This document shows positions 20,652 through 32,379 of a stretch of DNA of 64,000 bases, one piece after another. The notes below the pieces were generated by a model. It was not told the origin of the DNA, did no database searches, and worked only from the letters and a program-made list of their open reading frames with translations. The stretch lies in NCBI GenBank assembly GCA_963575745.1, contig CAUYUJ010020159.1, forward strand, positions 1 through 64,000, in the 5' to 3' direction. How positions within the stretch are numbered: the stretch's first letter is position 1; each line of letters starts with the position of its first letter. Position numbers and translations under genes: made by a program. Origin of the DNA: Prorocentrum cordatum. Its lineage: Eukaryota > Sar > Dinophyceae > Prorocentrales > Prorocentraceae.

Positions 20652-22493
20652 TCAGTTGCGCACCGCCCGTTCTGACAGGCGGTGCCTGCTTCCCGATGGG
20701 CAATCAATTAGGAGGTGACCAGCCGCGCCCGTCGTAAAAGCCCCACAGGAAACGCACAGGCAAACATGGCCCGAGGAAACCCAGAGCCGGTGGCCGCGAG
20801 CGGCCGTGGAAGGAACGGGGCCCGCTCCTGGCATAGGCTCGGCTGGTATTGTCGCGTCGGCCAGCGAGGGCCGACTTGGGCGCTCGGAGCCGATCCGCCT
20901 TCGCTTGTCGGGGAGGAAGGTGGGCCCCGAGCGCTCTGGAAAAGACAGAACCCTGGCAGTGGCTTCGGCCTGGACACTCGCAGCTCCGCCCCAGGCAGCA
21001 GCGACGGGCTCGAAGCCCACACGTGGCCCGACGCGCCTCTCAAAGCCAGGGGAGGGGCTACGAGGGCGAGACAAGGAAGGGCTACCCAGGCCCGAGGACG
21101 GAGGGGGGGGATCCGCCTCCCCTCGGTCACACACATGGCCACGCGTGGGGGGCTCCGTCCGAGGGCGCACCGACCGAAACGGGTCCGAGGGGGAGCGAGG
21201 TCGCACAGCAGCGCCGAAGCTGCTGCCCTCATTCGTCGGCATCTGCCCTTCATTGTCAGCCTGGGCGCGCGCAGCGTGTCCAGGAGGGGTGACAGTGGAA
21301 GGGGCGCCGATGGATGGCGGCGGCAGCACGCAAACGAGCAGGGCAGGCGAGCTCAGAGAGACGACGACGGGCCCTTTCCAGCTTCGAGCCCTGTCTACAG
21401 AACAATTGCATCTCCGAATGCTGCGATGGGGGGCCCGGGTAAAAACATGGCGCAGGTGAACCGATTCCTCCCTGGGCTCCAGAGGGGCCGAGGGACACCG
21501 AGGGCGTCGACATTTGATGCGGGGCCGAGTGTCGACCCGCTCTTCGCTAGAGAAAAGTCCCAGGGCAGTAGTACTCCATCGCAGGATGCGAGTGTAGTGT
21601 TGGTGGCCAAGCTTCATAGCTTTGACCTGTATTCTGGGGATGGAATGGAAGTCTCTGCCATTGCGCGCAGCAGGGTGTGCCCACCGGTTGCCTCGGGCGT
21701 CGGTGCTCTGTCCCTGCTGGCGCCCTCTGACTAGGGTAACTCTCACATCAGACCCCGCCTCGCCCAGATCAGAAATCTTGGCCCAAATGCGTTCCCAGAG
21801 ATCAGCATTTAAACGCCGAGGCGAGCAGCGCCATCGGGCTCCAAGGGCAAGGCCGTCAACCAGGCCTTTGAAGTCGGCGTGCGCACAAACGGGGGGGAGG
21901 CAGACCTGGAGGACCTGAAGAAAAGCATAAAGCTCGGCCCTGGGCGAGGTCTGTATGGGGCCTGGGGGGGGCCCAAAAACAATGATATCTACCCCTGGGG
22001 GCGGCTCACTCAACTGACAGAAACCCCGACCTGCACGTGTGGCCTCAGGCCAGTACCACATACGCTGACACGCACCATCCGTGTATACGTTACCTGTGAT
22101 ACCTTGCGGGTCGCCGTATTGTATGTGCCAGTGCCCAGTGCTGTCCCGTGGTGGTAATGGTGGGAAGCATGAGCGAGAGACGAGTCCTGTCGACCATAAC
22201 ATAGAGTCACGCATTTGCCTAGGGAATCTCTCCGTGCGAATGTGAGACAGGTGTAGTTGACGTTGTGTGTGCAGTGCAGGACACTCGTACACAATGTGAT
22301 ACAAATCACATGATGCCGCCATACACCGAGGGCATGTGTCTGTGCCCCTGTAACCACACTTCGCAAGCCTTGATGGGCTCCAAAGTCCACCTCCCAAGCA
22401 AGCACGTTCAAGGCCAGCTTCTTTGAGGGAGGGTTTCCGCTTGTCAGCAAAAGGGTTGGGTCCAACAAGGGGGCGGGGTCGCGCCTGCATCAT
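20652..22493 (-). pseudogene. LINE CCHC motif, RNase H domain and C-terminal tail
   Basis: A 613-codon frame. A CPRC...H...C motif near residues 53-71 (CPRCMAASCDLYHIVYECP) precedes an RNase H domain: VYTDGACQ (first Asp), SPRAELYAFLQ (Glu), HADFKGLVDGL (second Asp) and a GNRWAH segment near the last metal site. RNase H removes the RNA strand during reverse transcription. A Pro/Ser/Arg-rich tail ends with a Cys/His cluster, HVCLCVSCGAF...LLIDC. The frame is intact from CCHC to tail. The Met at 22493 need not be a real start because the preceding frame feeds into it. Confidence 0.8.
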
Positions 22494-22522
22494 CCTCGCG
22501 GTCGGGATCGCCGGGCCCGTCG

Positions 22523-23209
22523 TCAGTCACTCCCTGAGTCGTCACCATCGTGTAGTTCAACCTTGGATAGGATCTGCAGTGTTGGCTCTATCCAATATCC
22601 AATGGGCTCCCGAGGACTGGCGTCGTGACCTGGGAGAGGTGGCCGTCGGGCCCATTTTCCCCAAAGTCGTCGCACTCCAGCATCTCCATCAAGCTGTCGG
22701 ATGCTGGACGGCGCCTCATCGCGAACATTGATACGAACCCCTAGGTCCGTCTTCCAAATAGTGCTGCTGATGGTGGCCCACCTGGGCTCTCGTAGTGCAA
22801 GCACTGTGGCACCAGCGGGACCCGACGCGTGACGCCACGGGTGGGGAGAATGATAGATCTTCTGGATCTGGCGAAGCCATGCTGACTGCGAGACACAGTG
22901 GGGCACCTGCGGATCGGGAAACAACAGGGACCACTGGTACAGAGGCGCGGCCCAGGCCTCCACCTGGGGGTCGGCGAGAGTAGACCCCTGGAGGCACGAT
23001 GTGATCCAGCACGATGTGCTGGAGCCTGGGGCGTGCCACACGCCTCGCTGCGCCTGCCGCGTTTGTTCGACGAGTCGCGGGGGGGCCCCATGCACGCCTA
23101 ACCCGTAGGTCAAGGCTGGTGGGAGAGCCTGCTTGTGGAAACGACTGAGGAGAGGACCAGCCCCGTGTAGTGAGCTGAAGCGCGGCCGACGACTAGCCAC
23201 ACCCCTCAC
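22523..23209 (-). pseudogene. LINE region between RT and RNase H
   Basis: Same frame as the RT block but separated from it by a stop and about 100 bp read in another frame. Starts RGVASRRPRFSSLHG, typical of the thumb/connection region that follows YADD in dinoflagellate LINEs. Contains several Trp and Arg positions and no low-complexity sequence, so it is genuine former coding DNA. Confidence 0.7.
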
Positions 23210-23317
23210 ACGTTGTCGAAGCCTACTGTAGCGTACAGGGCCTCCAAAGCCTCCACGTAGACGTACCCAAGATCCCGTAGTTGATAGACCACATGTTTTC
23301 CCAACGCAGGAATGGAA

Positions 23318-25354
23318 CTAGTGAGCCTCATCTTGTGGGCAGCTGGAGGGGGCCCCAGGGCCTTGAGTGCATGCGCCAAGAGCCGAAGAACCCTCTGGGA
23401 CTATGAACCGATGCGCCGTAGTACGCCATATGTGCACAATAATATCGTCCGCGTACATGTCGATGATACGTGGTATGTCCATGGTGGTGCGTGTGGGATG
23501 ATCGAAGGGGGCGATCATTATGCACTGCAGCGCGGACATGGCCATCGAGCATCCTGGTAGCACCCCACACTGCGCATACACAACGTCAGAGTAGCAATTG
23601 TCCCATACCAAACGTCTGCTGGACATGTATAGCCTAAATGCGAGGAGGAGGAGTGGTCCAGGAAAACCTTGCTGGATCCCTGCGCGCAGTAACCATAGCC
23701 ACGGCACTTTGTCGAAACACTTTGCTACATCAACAATCGCATGCACTGATGCCTGCGGTTCTGGCCGCAGATGTCCGCCTGCCTCTGCTGTTGCCATCAG
23801 ACGAGCTGCAACGTCCGTCGTTGATCGCTGCGAACCAAGTGCAAGATATTGGCGATCTAAACGGGATGCCCATGCCTTGACCCAAGCCAGTCGGGCGTGG
23901 GCCCATACTCGGTAAATTGATGGGAGCAACGCAATAGGTCGGCAACCATCCGTCGGTTTGCCCAGTAGAATGATGTGTACACGCCTGGTGCACGTGGGCC
24001 ATGTTCCAAAGGCCTCACATAGATGTAGTAGGTATCCGAAGACAGCCAGGGCCCCGTTGGAGGCCAACGCCCAATGTCGAGGTCTGAACTGATCTGGCCC
24101 AAGGGCCGTGCGTCCCGAGAAGCTCCGCGCGGCTTGCCGAAGGGCCCCGATGCTCAAGGGAGGCATGCGTGGGCCAGCCTGACATAGGCCTCGCATTTCG
24201 ACGATGAAGTCCCCGTTGCCATCGTCATGAACGCTCTGGGTGAGGAGGGAGGGTTCGTCGTCACATCCTACCCAGACGTCCTTCCAAGGCTGTCGCTGGA
24301 CCCGACATATGTCCTCAGAGGTGCTAGAAGGTCCCAAAGCGGTATCAACCTGCGATATCGTCCAACCACGAGGTTTTGACCAACGGTGTATGGGTCCTGA
24401 TCGCTGCCGCAAGTGCTGTCGGATCCATTTTGTGAAAGAGCGGGCCCGAGCCGTAGCCATCCTTCTGTCGATGGCTGCAGCATTCCGTCCGAGGTAGGCC
24501 GACGCTAGCCCGTGCAAATGATGCTGCAGGGTAGGCTGTTGGGCGGCTGCGTGCAGTAGATCTGTGAGTACAGCTGTGACGGGAGGAGAGATGTGCTTCC
24601 TCATCCTGCCTTCTTTACCTTCTTGAGCGAGGAAGGAATAGAGGTGTGCCCATACCTGCGCGGCCTGGTGAGGTCGTCTCACCTGGGCCAGCTGGACATC
24701 GCTGACGCGCAACTGTAGTAGGCGTAGGGCACGGGCCTCGGCAGACGCGGCAGGCTGGTGCCTCGCCAGTGCCCCCCCTGCCGTGGTGCGCTTGTACCTC
24801 GGCGCAGCTCCTCGCCCTGTGCGCCTTAAATCATTGGGCGGCAAACTAAATAATGGGAGCAACTCCGCCTCCACTCCACGATGCAAGTGTGCACACATGT
24901 TGTCCAACCGTGTGGGGTGGTCGTCACATGGTCCTAACCGACGCAGAGAGTCGCCCCTCATGAGTTCCACCCAAGATAGCCCAGGGTCCCCACGCAGGAC
25001 AGTGTACTGTGGTTCGCCATCGACATCCTCAAAGTCCTTACGCAGGGATACCGTGGGGTGGTGTGGGAAGGGCTTGGGTCCTGGAAGCACACGGATGGTT
25101 TGGGCGCGAGCCTGTGGTCCCAGAGAGGCATCCACAACGTAGCGATTGCGCGGCGGAAATTGTGATGCCCGCAAGGGCTGTGATAGCACACTGGCCATGC
25201 AATCGCTGAGTACAAAATAATCCAAATCCGAGACATTCCCCGTGGCTGGATCCCGATATGTACCGTTGGGCGTACCCATAACGCGGGCCCGAAGTCGCAT
25301 GGGCCACTCAGAGCCGTCGAGCATGGTAGGAGGCATGTTCCAGTCCCCACCCAA
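23318..25354 (-). pseudogene. LINE endonuclease C-terminal part and reverse transcriptase
   Basis: A 678-codon frame. Residues 2-9 carry GGDWNMPP (EEP metal site) and about 42-51 carry SDLDYFVLSD; a HHP near 98 stands where the catalytic SDH is usual. A long linker follows. The RT domain begins about residue 450 with CRPIALLPSIYRVW. Motif A is VDVAKCFDKVPW with Asp542, motif B QCGVLPGCSMA at about 595-605, motif C MYADD at 633-637. All catalytic Asp residues of the RT core are present. The frame is lost soon after YADD: coding continues in another frame around 23370-23220 (HALKALGPPP..., DLGYVYVEAL) before returning at 23209. Confidence 0.85.
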
Positions 25355-25790
25355 GAGAAAGGGAGCCCGTAGTGCGATAGCAGGGCCCCGAGGTCTTTTA
25401 GGATCTGAGCATTGCGTCCTGCCAAGCGAAGCCCTTGTTCGAGATACACGGACGCAGCAACGAAGCCATGCCTCAGGCCGCCCTGGATCATGATTGCAAC
25501 CACGTGTGCTGGCACGAGTACGTGAGTGCTGGTATATGGGGTGAGCATCGTCGCGCCATTATGCTTGCGCACAAAGATGCCGACTCCCCCACACGGACCA
25601 CCATCTGGGCCTGTTACAGCTTCTGTAAAAAATGATTTCCAACCATTGTTGATGGACCACTCCGGGGCGCGCTTGACCTGGTCGTTGCGCAGCTTCAGCT
25701 CCTGAGCGAAGACGAGGTGCACGCCGTTGCAGTTGGTCAGGTAGTCCTGAACCTGCGGCCAGCCGCTGCCGTTGAATGTGGCAACCTTGA
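25340..25790 (-). pseudogene. LINE endonuclease domain, N-terminal part
   Basis: Opens with KVFKVATFNGSGW and continues with LVFAQELKL, the LxxQE strand carrying the catalytic Glu, then a CGGVGIFVRK segment. This is the first half of an EEP nuclease, the enzyme that nicks target DNA. The metal-binding Asp/Asn motif appears as GGDWN only in the next frame (25354 onward), so a single-base frame change separates the two halves near 25350. The upstream part of this frame (26517-25800) crosses a microsatellite and a duplicated segment and may be untranslated. Confidence 0.75.
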
Positions 25791-25950
25791 ACACCTTCTT
25801 GCGAGCGCCACGAGGTGCGCGACGGGGTCCCGTGGATGCCGAGGTCGGTGGCTCCGTCGACCGTAGTGCCGTAGTAGTACTGATCTCGCACTTGGACTGC
25901 GTCGAACCAGGTAGTGAGCCGTCGTAGTCGATGTGGTGATCCGCATGCTG

Positions 25951-26292
25951 AGAGCACCCTGCTGCGACACTCGTGACACACCCAGGGGCAACGACCACCC
26001 CTTCGTCAAGGGCCCTGGGCGTGACTCGAGCGAGGGTGGGATACTCACGCAGCTTCATCCCCAAGGGGGAAGCCACCTGCCCGTCGGCAGCCACTCTCGT
26101 CGGATTTAGCCCCGCAACAACATGCCTCGCATCGAAGTGAGAGTCGTCGGGACGGGCCACGGCGTGAGAGCACCCTGCTGCGGCACTAGTGACACGCCCA
26201 GGGGCATCGACCACCCCTTCGTCAAGGGCCCTGGGCGTGACTCGAGCGATCGCGGGGGAAACCTCACACAGCTTCACCCTCGAGAGGGGAGC
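25951..26292. repeat. Duplicated 5' segment of the LINE, offset 216 bp
   Basis: Two copies of about 125 bp (25951-26075 and 26167-26292), each with AGAGCACCCTGCTGCG, CCACCCCTTCGTCAAGGGCC and GGGCGTGACTCGAGCG. The second ends at a (GGA)n tract. Confidence 0.85.
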
Positions 26293-26293
26293 C

Positions 26294-26475
26294 GGAGGAG
26301 GAGGAGGAGGAGGAGGAGGAGGAAGAGGAGGAGGAGGAGGTGGGAGGAGGAGGAGGAGGAGGGGAAGGAGGAGGAGGAAGAGGAGGAGGAGGAGGAAGAT
26401 GAGGATGGGGAGAAGGATAAGGAGGAGGGGGCAGGAGGGGGAGGAGGAGGAGGAGGAGGAGGAGGAGGGATGAAC
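26294..26475. repeat. (GGA)n microsatellite
   Basis: Interrupted GGA triplets between the LINE 5' repeats and the family F element. Confidence 0.95.
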
Positions 26476-26529
26476 ATGGCAGAGCAGAGCAGTCGGGGAC
26501 CTAGTGACCCGGGTCAATCCAAGCCTGCA

Positions 26530-26790
26530 GTCAGGCTCTGCAAGATCCTGCAGGTAACCGGCCTCGGACTGATCCCTATCCCTGAGATGGGCAAGCCAAT
26601 AGCGACGACACTCTTAGGGATAGGCCCTCAGAAACTGAGGGAACCCTTCAGATCGGTACCGAGGTAAAGTGATGCCACACATAGAGATAGGGATCTGTCC
26701 CAAACTGGTAAGCAGGATCCTGCACGCAAGCCCAGGCGGGGCCAATGCACCCCTGGCCCTGCAGGATCCTGCAAAATCCGGCGCTCTGGC
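26530..26790. mobile_element. Inverted-repeat element, family F
   Basis: Left arm CTGCAAGATCCTGCAGGTAA... GGACTGATCCCTATCCC; right arm GATAGGGATCTGTCC... CTGGTAAGCAGGATCCTGCA. The 14-bp palindrome TGCAGGATCCTGCA recurs at the right. A fragment is at 38571. Confidence 0.65.
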
Positions 26791-26828
26791 TGACCCCCCT
26801 GTGCACGGATTTGGACCCCCGGAACGGT

Positions 26829-27003
26829 GCGGTGACAGACCGTGCGGTGACCTCGAAATCCCCCAAGAGACCTCACCGCACGGTCTCGGGATCTCGCAGG
26901 CCCCCGTCGCCCGAGACGTCCTCGGAGAGGGACCCGAGCCTCAAAACCGTGCGGTGACCCTGAATCCCCACATGCTCACCACACGGTGTGGTCACCGCCC
27001 CGT
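26829..27003. mobile_element. Inverted-repeat element, family G
   Basis: Repeats of CCGTGCGGTGAC and its reverse complement GTCACCGCACGG at both ends and inside (26831, 26851, 26875, 26947, 26979). One copy seen. Confidence 0.6.
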
Positions 27004-27373
27004 CTGGGGGCCCCCGAGCCCCAGGACGCTCGGCAAGGCGCTCACACAGAGCGACCCAGTCCGGGACGCAGCGGCAGCTCGCGGTGCGCCCGGCGCGGGC
27101 GGCCTGCGCGCTCCGCGCAGGCCTCGGGGAGCCGCGCGCCGGCCCTCGGGGGCCCGGGCCCCCAGACGGCCGCAGGCCAGCCGGGGCACCGCGCCTCGGC
27201 CTGTCCGGGCCGCGGGGGCCCCCGAGCGCATGGATCCCCGTCCCCGGAGCCCCGGGGCAGAGCGCGCCGGGTGTCCGCCCGCGCGGGGAGGGCGGGGGGG
27301 CCGGGAAGGCGGCAGGCGGCAGAGAGCCCCCAGTGGCAGATGTGGAGGTCGTGGTCGCGCAGTGCTGCGTGTT
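27004..27373. other. Very GC-rich block, no gene called
   Basis: About 370 bp open in most frames on both strands, bounded by elements G and B4. It resembles the exon blocks at 41-45 kb in GC content and position, but no frame shows a domain or a distinctive composition. Confidence 0.4.
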
Positions 27374-27381
27374 GCGCAGGG

Positions 27382-27541
27382 TTACGTAGGCCGGGACTGT
27401 CCCCCTACAGGCGGATTTTGGGCGAGATGGAAAAATAGTCCAAGAATTGTTCAAGATAGCAACAAATAACGGACAAATCGTCCCCAGACTACTTTTGACT
27501 ATCTTTGAATCTTCCTCCTGTAGAGGGACACGCCCGACTTC
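27382..27541. mobile_element. Inverted-repeat element, family B copy 4
   Basis: Left TTACGTAGGCCGGGACTGTC then CCCTACAGGCGGATTTTGGG; right TCCTGTAGAGGGACACGCCC then GACTTCA. Flanked by GCGCAGGG (27374-27381) and GCGTAGGG (27542-27549), 7 of 8 identical. Confidence 0.85.
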
Positions 27542-27549
27542 AGCGTAGG

Positions 27550-28220
27550 GGAGGGAGGAGGAGGGAGGAGGGGACGAGGGATGGGGAGACCAAGAGGCAT
27601 CGATGCCACTACTCCCAGGATCTCGTCCAGGGTGCGTTCTGACAAGAATATTGAGGCGACTTCAGTGGTGGCGACGAGGGCCTCCGAGGAGGCTCCAAAG
27701 GGCGGAACAACGAGGGAAGGGTGTCGGTGTGGGTTTCTGTTCCTCCTCTCAAAAAAGAAAAGGGAGAGAGAGGGACAAGCCAAGTGCGCTCGCGTCATAC
27801 CTGACGTCCTGCCCCTCCCTCCCATCCCTTACCGCGGCAGTCGGATCCCCTCTCTCTTCGCACAGTCGGATATCGAGCAGGGCAGGGATCGCGAGAGGGT
27901 GCGCGATGCATGGTAGAGCACGGCAGGGCATGTCAAAGCCAAGCGAAAGCTGGCAAACCCGCGGCTCCGAAAACGGAGTTCCTGGAAGTTGTTTTGTTTC
28001 TCCGGGAAGCAGCCCGTTTATTGCTCCGCGCGCTGAGTTTTATTCCAGGAATGTGTTTTGTATCTTCCGAGAGAACCGCTTTCGCAGCCAGGCCCTTGGC
28101 AGCCCTCGCCCGGCTTCCGAGCATGGCGTGGACGAGCGGGGGACAAGAGGGCGTGCGGAAGCGAGCCGCGAAGGGAGGGCGCCGGGGCCGCAGAGGGCGG
28201 GCCGTGGATGAAGGAGCCTG
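27550..28220. other. No gene recognised
   Basis: Unique DNA, GC-rich at both ends. No frame with domain content. Confidence 0.5.
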
Positions 28221-28486
28221 GGACACACACACACAGACAGACACACACACACACACACACACACACGCAAGCACACACACAAACACACACACAAACACAC
28301 ACAAACACACAGACACACACAGACACACAGACACACACACAAACACAAACACCTACAAACACACACACACACAAACACACACAAACACAAACAGACACAC
28401 AGACACACAGACACACAGACACACAGACACACACAAACACACATGAACACAAACACAGACACACCCACACACAGAGAGACACACAG

Positions 28487-28517
<31 letters not shown>

Positions 28518-29597
28518 CACAAAACACACGCACACGACACACACACACACACAACACACAAGACACGCACGCACGCACACACACAACACAGGCACACAAC
28601 ACACACAACACACACACACACCACACACGACACACACACACACAACACACACAACACACACACACAAACACACACACACACACTCACGCACGCACGCACG
28701 CACGCACGTACGCACACACACAACACACACACACACACGCACGCACGCACGCACGCTACGCACGCACGCAACGCACGCACGCGCACCCACGCACCAAGCA
28801 CGCAGGCACCCCAACGCACCCATACCCACACACCCACGCCACACCACACACCCACTCACCCACCCACCCACCCCCCACTCACCCACACCCACACCCACAA
28901 CCCACACACACACACCCACACCACACCCACAACCCACACCCACACCCACACCCACACCCACACCCACCCCACACCCCCCCCCACCCCCCCACCCCCCCCA
29001 CCACCACACACACACACACCACACACACACACACACACCCCCACACCACAAACACACGAGCACACACACACACACACACACACACCACCCGCAAGCACAA
29101 CGCACGCACACGAGCAGCACACGTCTCACAACACCACAAAACACACAACACACACACGCACGCACAAGAACACGCACACACACACACAACAGCACACATA
29201 CTCACCATACGCAAGCACACACTCGCACACACACGCACGCACACGCACGCACACGCACACATACACACACACAAACACACACACACACGCGCACGCGCAC
29301 GCACACGCAAGCACACACACTCACACACTCACACACGCACACACGCACACACAAACACACGCACACACACAAACACACGCACACACACACACACACACGC
29401 ACGCACGCACACACACACACCACACACACACCACACACACCACACACACCACACACACACACAACACACCACACACACACCACACACACACACCACACAC
29501 ACCACACACACACACAACACACCACACACACCACACACACACACACCACACACACACACACACCACATACACACACCACATACACACCACACACATA
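28221..29597. repeat. CA-rich satellite region
   Basis: About 1.4 kb of (CA)n with AAACAC, ACACGC, ACGCACGC and ACACCC variants arranged in blocks. Long Thr/His or Cys/Val frames on either strand are artefacts. Confidence 0.97.
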
Positions 29598-29671
29598 TCA
29601 GAGTGAGGGGGCCGAGCGGTCATTCATTGTCCCTGGGTGCGTGGCTGATGTGGAATTCCGCGGTGCGGATT

Positions 29672-29722
29672 CTTGTTGTTGTTGTTGTTGTTGTTTGTTG
29701 TTGTTGTTTGTTGTCGTCGTCC
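29672..29722. repeat. (TTG)n microsatellite
   Basis: TTG triplets with a few TTTG interruptions, ending in GTCGTCGTC. Confidence 0.95.
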
Positions 29723-29727
29723 CGCCC

Positions 29728-29990
29728 GCGACCTACCCCGCGACCCGCGACCCACCCACCCGCGACCCACCCCGCGACCCACCCGCGACCCACCCGCGAC
29801 CCACCCGCGACCCACCCCGCGACCCACCCCGCGACCCACCCCGCGACCCACCCCGCGACCCAACCCGCGACCCACCCCGCGACCCCCCCGCGGCCCACCC
29901 CGCGACCCACCCGCGACCCACCCGCGACCCACCCGCGACCCACCCGCGACCCACCCGCGACCTACCCCGCGACCCACCCGCGACCGACTT
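29728..29990. repeat. CCCGCGACCCAC minisatellite
   Basis: About 23 tandem units of 11-12 bp (CGCGACCCACC / CGCGACCCACCC), slightly degenerate. Confidence 0.95.
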
Positions 29991-29998
29991 TCGACCCA

Positions 29999-30420
29999 AA
30001 CCACGTTCAAGGTACAAACCACAATTTTCGGCGCCTGCGGCGGGCTTTTTGCATTCCTTCCAAGTGGAGAGCCCGCGACACATCCCGTGACCAACTCGCG
30101 ACCAACCCCCGACCCAAACCACGTTCAGGGTACAAACCACATTGTTCGGCGCCTGCGGCGAGCATATTTTGCATTCGCTTCAGGTGGAGAGCCCGCGGCC
30201 CACCCGCGACCACGTTCAGGGTACAAACCACATGTTCGGCGCCTGCGGCGGGCATCCTTTGCATTCGTTCCCTGTGGAGAACCCGCGGCCCACCCGCGAC
30301 CCAAACCTCGTTCCGTGTACGAATCAATTTTCTTGGCGCTTGCGGCGGGTTGCTTGTGCATTCCTTCCAGGTGGAGGTGGAGAGCCCGCGACCCACCCGC
30401 GACCTAAACCACGTTCACTG
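29999..30420. repeat. About 100-bp tandem repeat, four units
   Basis: Units start at about 30000, 30118, 30211 and 30305, with a fifth start at 30409. Each has ACCACGTTCA, a TACAAACCACA block, GGCGCCTGCGGCG, GCATTC and GTGGAGAGCCCGCG. The unit ends in the CCCGCGACC motif of the preceding minisatellite. Confidence 0.9.
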
Positions 30421-30690
30421 AACAAACCAATGCCGCACAAGCGCGGCGGCGGATTCTTGCATGCCGTCTGGCCCGCAAGGACCTCTTCACGCCCCGCACA
30501 TCCACGCCAGCCCGTCCAGCAACTTTGCCCTGGCGAGTTGCCTTGATCAGAGAAGGCGGGGAGCATAAAGTGGAAAAAAGGATTGCGTTGCAGTTATCTT
30601 GGGAAAGGAGGGGGAGGCAGGATGAGTAAACAGGGGACGAGGAGAACGTGGAAGAAGAGAGGATGTAAGGAGAACGTGGAGAAAGAAAAG
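30421..30690. other. No gene recognised
   Basis: Short unique stretch between the 100-bp repeats and the GGA tract. Confidence 0.5.
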
Positions 30691-31005
30691 GAGGAGGAGC
30701 AGGAGGACGAGGGGGAGGAGGGGGAGGAGGGGGAGGAGGAGGACGAGGAGGGGGAGGATGGGGAGGATGATGATGATGGACGACAATGGGAGGACGATGA
30801 TGGAGGCCGATGAGGGGGAGGACGACAATGGGAGGACCATGATGAAAAGACGAGGGGGGGAGAGGGAGGACGAGGAAGAAGAGGAGGAGGAGGAGGAGGA
30901 CGAGGTGGAGGAGGAGGATGACGATGACGATGAGGACGAGGAAGAGGAGGAGGAGAAGGAGGAGGAAGAGGAGAAGGAGGAGGAGGAGGTGGAGGAGAGC
31001 GCCAT
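30690..31005. repeat. (GGA)n-rich tract
   Basis: Interrupted GGA/GAC/GAT triplets; Glu/Asp-rich frames are artefacts. Confidence 0.9.
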
Positions 31006-32039
31006 CGACAAAGAAGGTGGGGGCCACGAGGTCCGCCGGCTGGACGACGCCCGCGTCGCCTGCGCCCGCCCCCTCACTCTTATCCGCAATTGCGGGGTGC
31101 TTAGTAAATAGACATAGATTACAGGTTCCCCCATATGTTCCAAGATTTTCAGGGTTCTCGTCTTCCCCCCCACTTCCCATATTTTCCCATACTTCCTGGG
31201 ACGTCGACGATCCATTGTGTCTGCTTGTTTTTGTTCCCTCCTCCGCGGAGGCGACCGCGCCCTTCCGAGGCGCGCGTGGCGGGGCGACCGCGCCCCGCAC
31301 GCCTTTCTTTCGTTCGGCTGGGGCGGGGCGGGCCGAGGCCACGAGCGCCGGGGCTCGTGCAGCCAGGCTGCAAACGCTGCTTCGAAGTCTCGAGAGAGGT
31401 CTCCGAACAAACAGTAGGACCGGTCCTCCTCCCCGGGGGGGGTCCAGGAAGGCGGGGTCCTCCCCCTCCTTCTCCTCGTCCTCCTCCTCCCCCTACTCCT
31501 CCTCCTCCTTCTCTCACTGCCTCCTCCTCCTCCTGCTGCTGCTCACGGCTGTTTTGGTGTTATCCTGATGCCGTTCCCAGCCCTGCCCCCCCAACAGGGA
31601 GGCAGGGCCGGTATTGAAACATGGCACCACTAGCCGAAAGGGGGGGCTTCCCCAGGAGGCGAGGGAGACACGCGGAGGGGGACGAAACGGGAGGAACAAG
31701 GGAGGGAAAGCACGCACGACGAGGCGGGGGAGAGGAGGGAGAGGTCCCAGACAATCACCGAACCCCACGAGCGCCCCCCCAAATGAGTACGGAACGCAGG
31801 ACAGAGAAACGGCGGTGGAGTGAAATGGGTGGACACTAGGGGGGGTCGGTCAAAGGCCTGGCCTAAAGAAAAGCGGTCGCAAAAGGCACAAGCGAAAAGT
31901 GAAATGAAGAGGGGGAGAAGAGGAAGACAATGAAGGGGGCGTGGGAAGAAAACAAGGCAAGCGGGGCGCTCTGGCCACGAGGCCATCGTGGCACCTCTGG
32001 GCGAGACCGTGTCCTCCGTCGCCCCCCACCTGCCTCCTG
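31006..32039. other. No gene recognised
   Basis: GC-rich DNA with a GGCGACCGCGCC duplication at 31249-31292, a pyrimidine-rich stretch at 31460-31530, and purine-rich DNA at 31620-31960. No coding evidence. Confidence 0.55.
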
Positions 32040-32140
32040 CTCCTCCTCCTCCTCCTCCTCCTCCTCCTCCTCCTCCTACCCCTCCTCCTCATCCTCCTCC
32101 TGCTTCTCCTCCTCCTCCTCCTCCTCCTCCCCCTCGTGGT
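32040..32140. repeat. (CCT)n microsatellite
   Basis: CCT triplets with CAT and TTC interruptions. Confidence 0.9.
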
Positions 32141-32198
32141 CGTCGTCGCTGTCTTTCAGGGTCGGCGACACCGGCCGTCAGGCCTTCACAAAGGAAAG

Positions 32199-32263
32199 TC
32201 GTCCCCAGACTATTTTTACAATATCTTTGGAGATTCCTGCTGTAGAGGGGCATGCCCGACCTA
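32199..32263. mobile_element. Family B right-end fragment (copy 5)
   Basis: Retains CGTCCCCAGACTATTTT, CTGCTGTAGAGGGGC and ATGCCCGACCTA; the left half is missing, replaced by a (CCT)n tract. Confidence 0.7.
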
Positions 32264-32379
32264 GTACTGCTTGCACAACGCAGCAAGGACACTGCCCGAT
32301 GGCATTATGGGCAGCGAGCTTTCTGCGACGGTGCGATGCACCTGCTGCGGAATGTGCCTCTTGGACGTGTCACGAGCGT

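Larger units (their letters stand above)
20470..26292 (-). mobile_element. LINE with EEP, RT, CCHC and RNase H domains, frameshifted
   Basis: Minus-strand order is: duplicated 5' segment (26292-25951), EEP endonuclease (about 25790-24990), reverse transcriptase (to about 23410), CCHC and RNase H (22493-20652), then a short 3' region. The frame changes at about 25350, 23250 and 22500. EEP-RT-RNase H order is known from the I-type group of non-LTR elements. The 5' end abuts a (GGA)n tract and no target duplication could be placed. The coding part is much better preserved than in the LINE at 1-5000. Confidence 0.85.

Noticed and set aside
27004-27373. GC-rich block as an exon
   Set aside because: Open in most frames on both strands, no frame with distinctive composition, no frame-restoring evidence as at 45.4 kb.
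28221-29597. Long Thr/His-rich and Cys/Val-rich open frames (up to 787 codons)
   Set aside because: They are translations of CA/TG dinucleotide repeats on either strand; no non-repetitive protein content.
29728-30420. CRISPR-like array
   Set aside because: Adjacent units without unique spacers in a eukaryotic context; it is a satellite.
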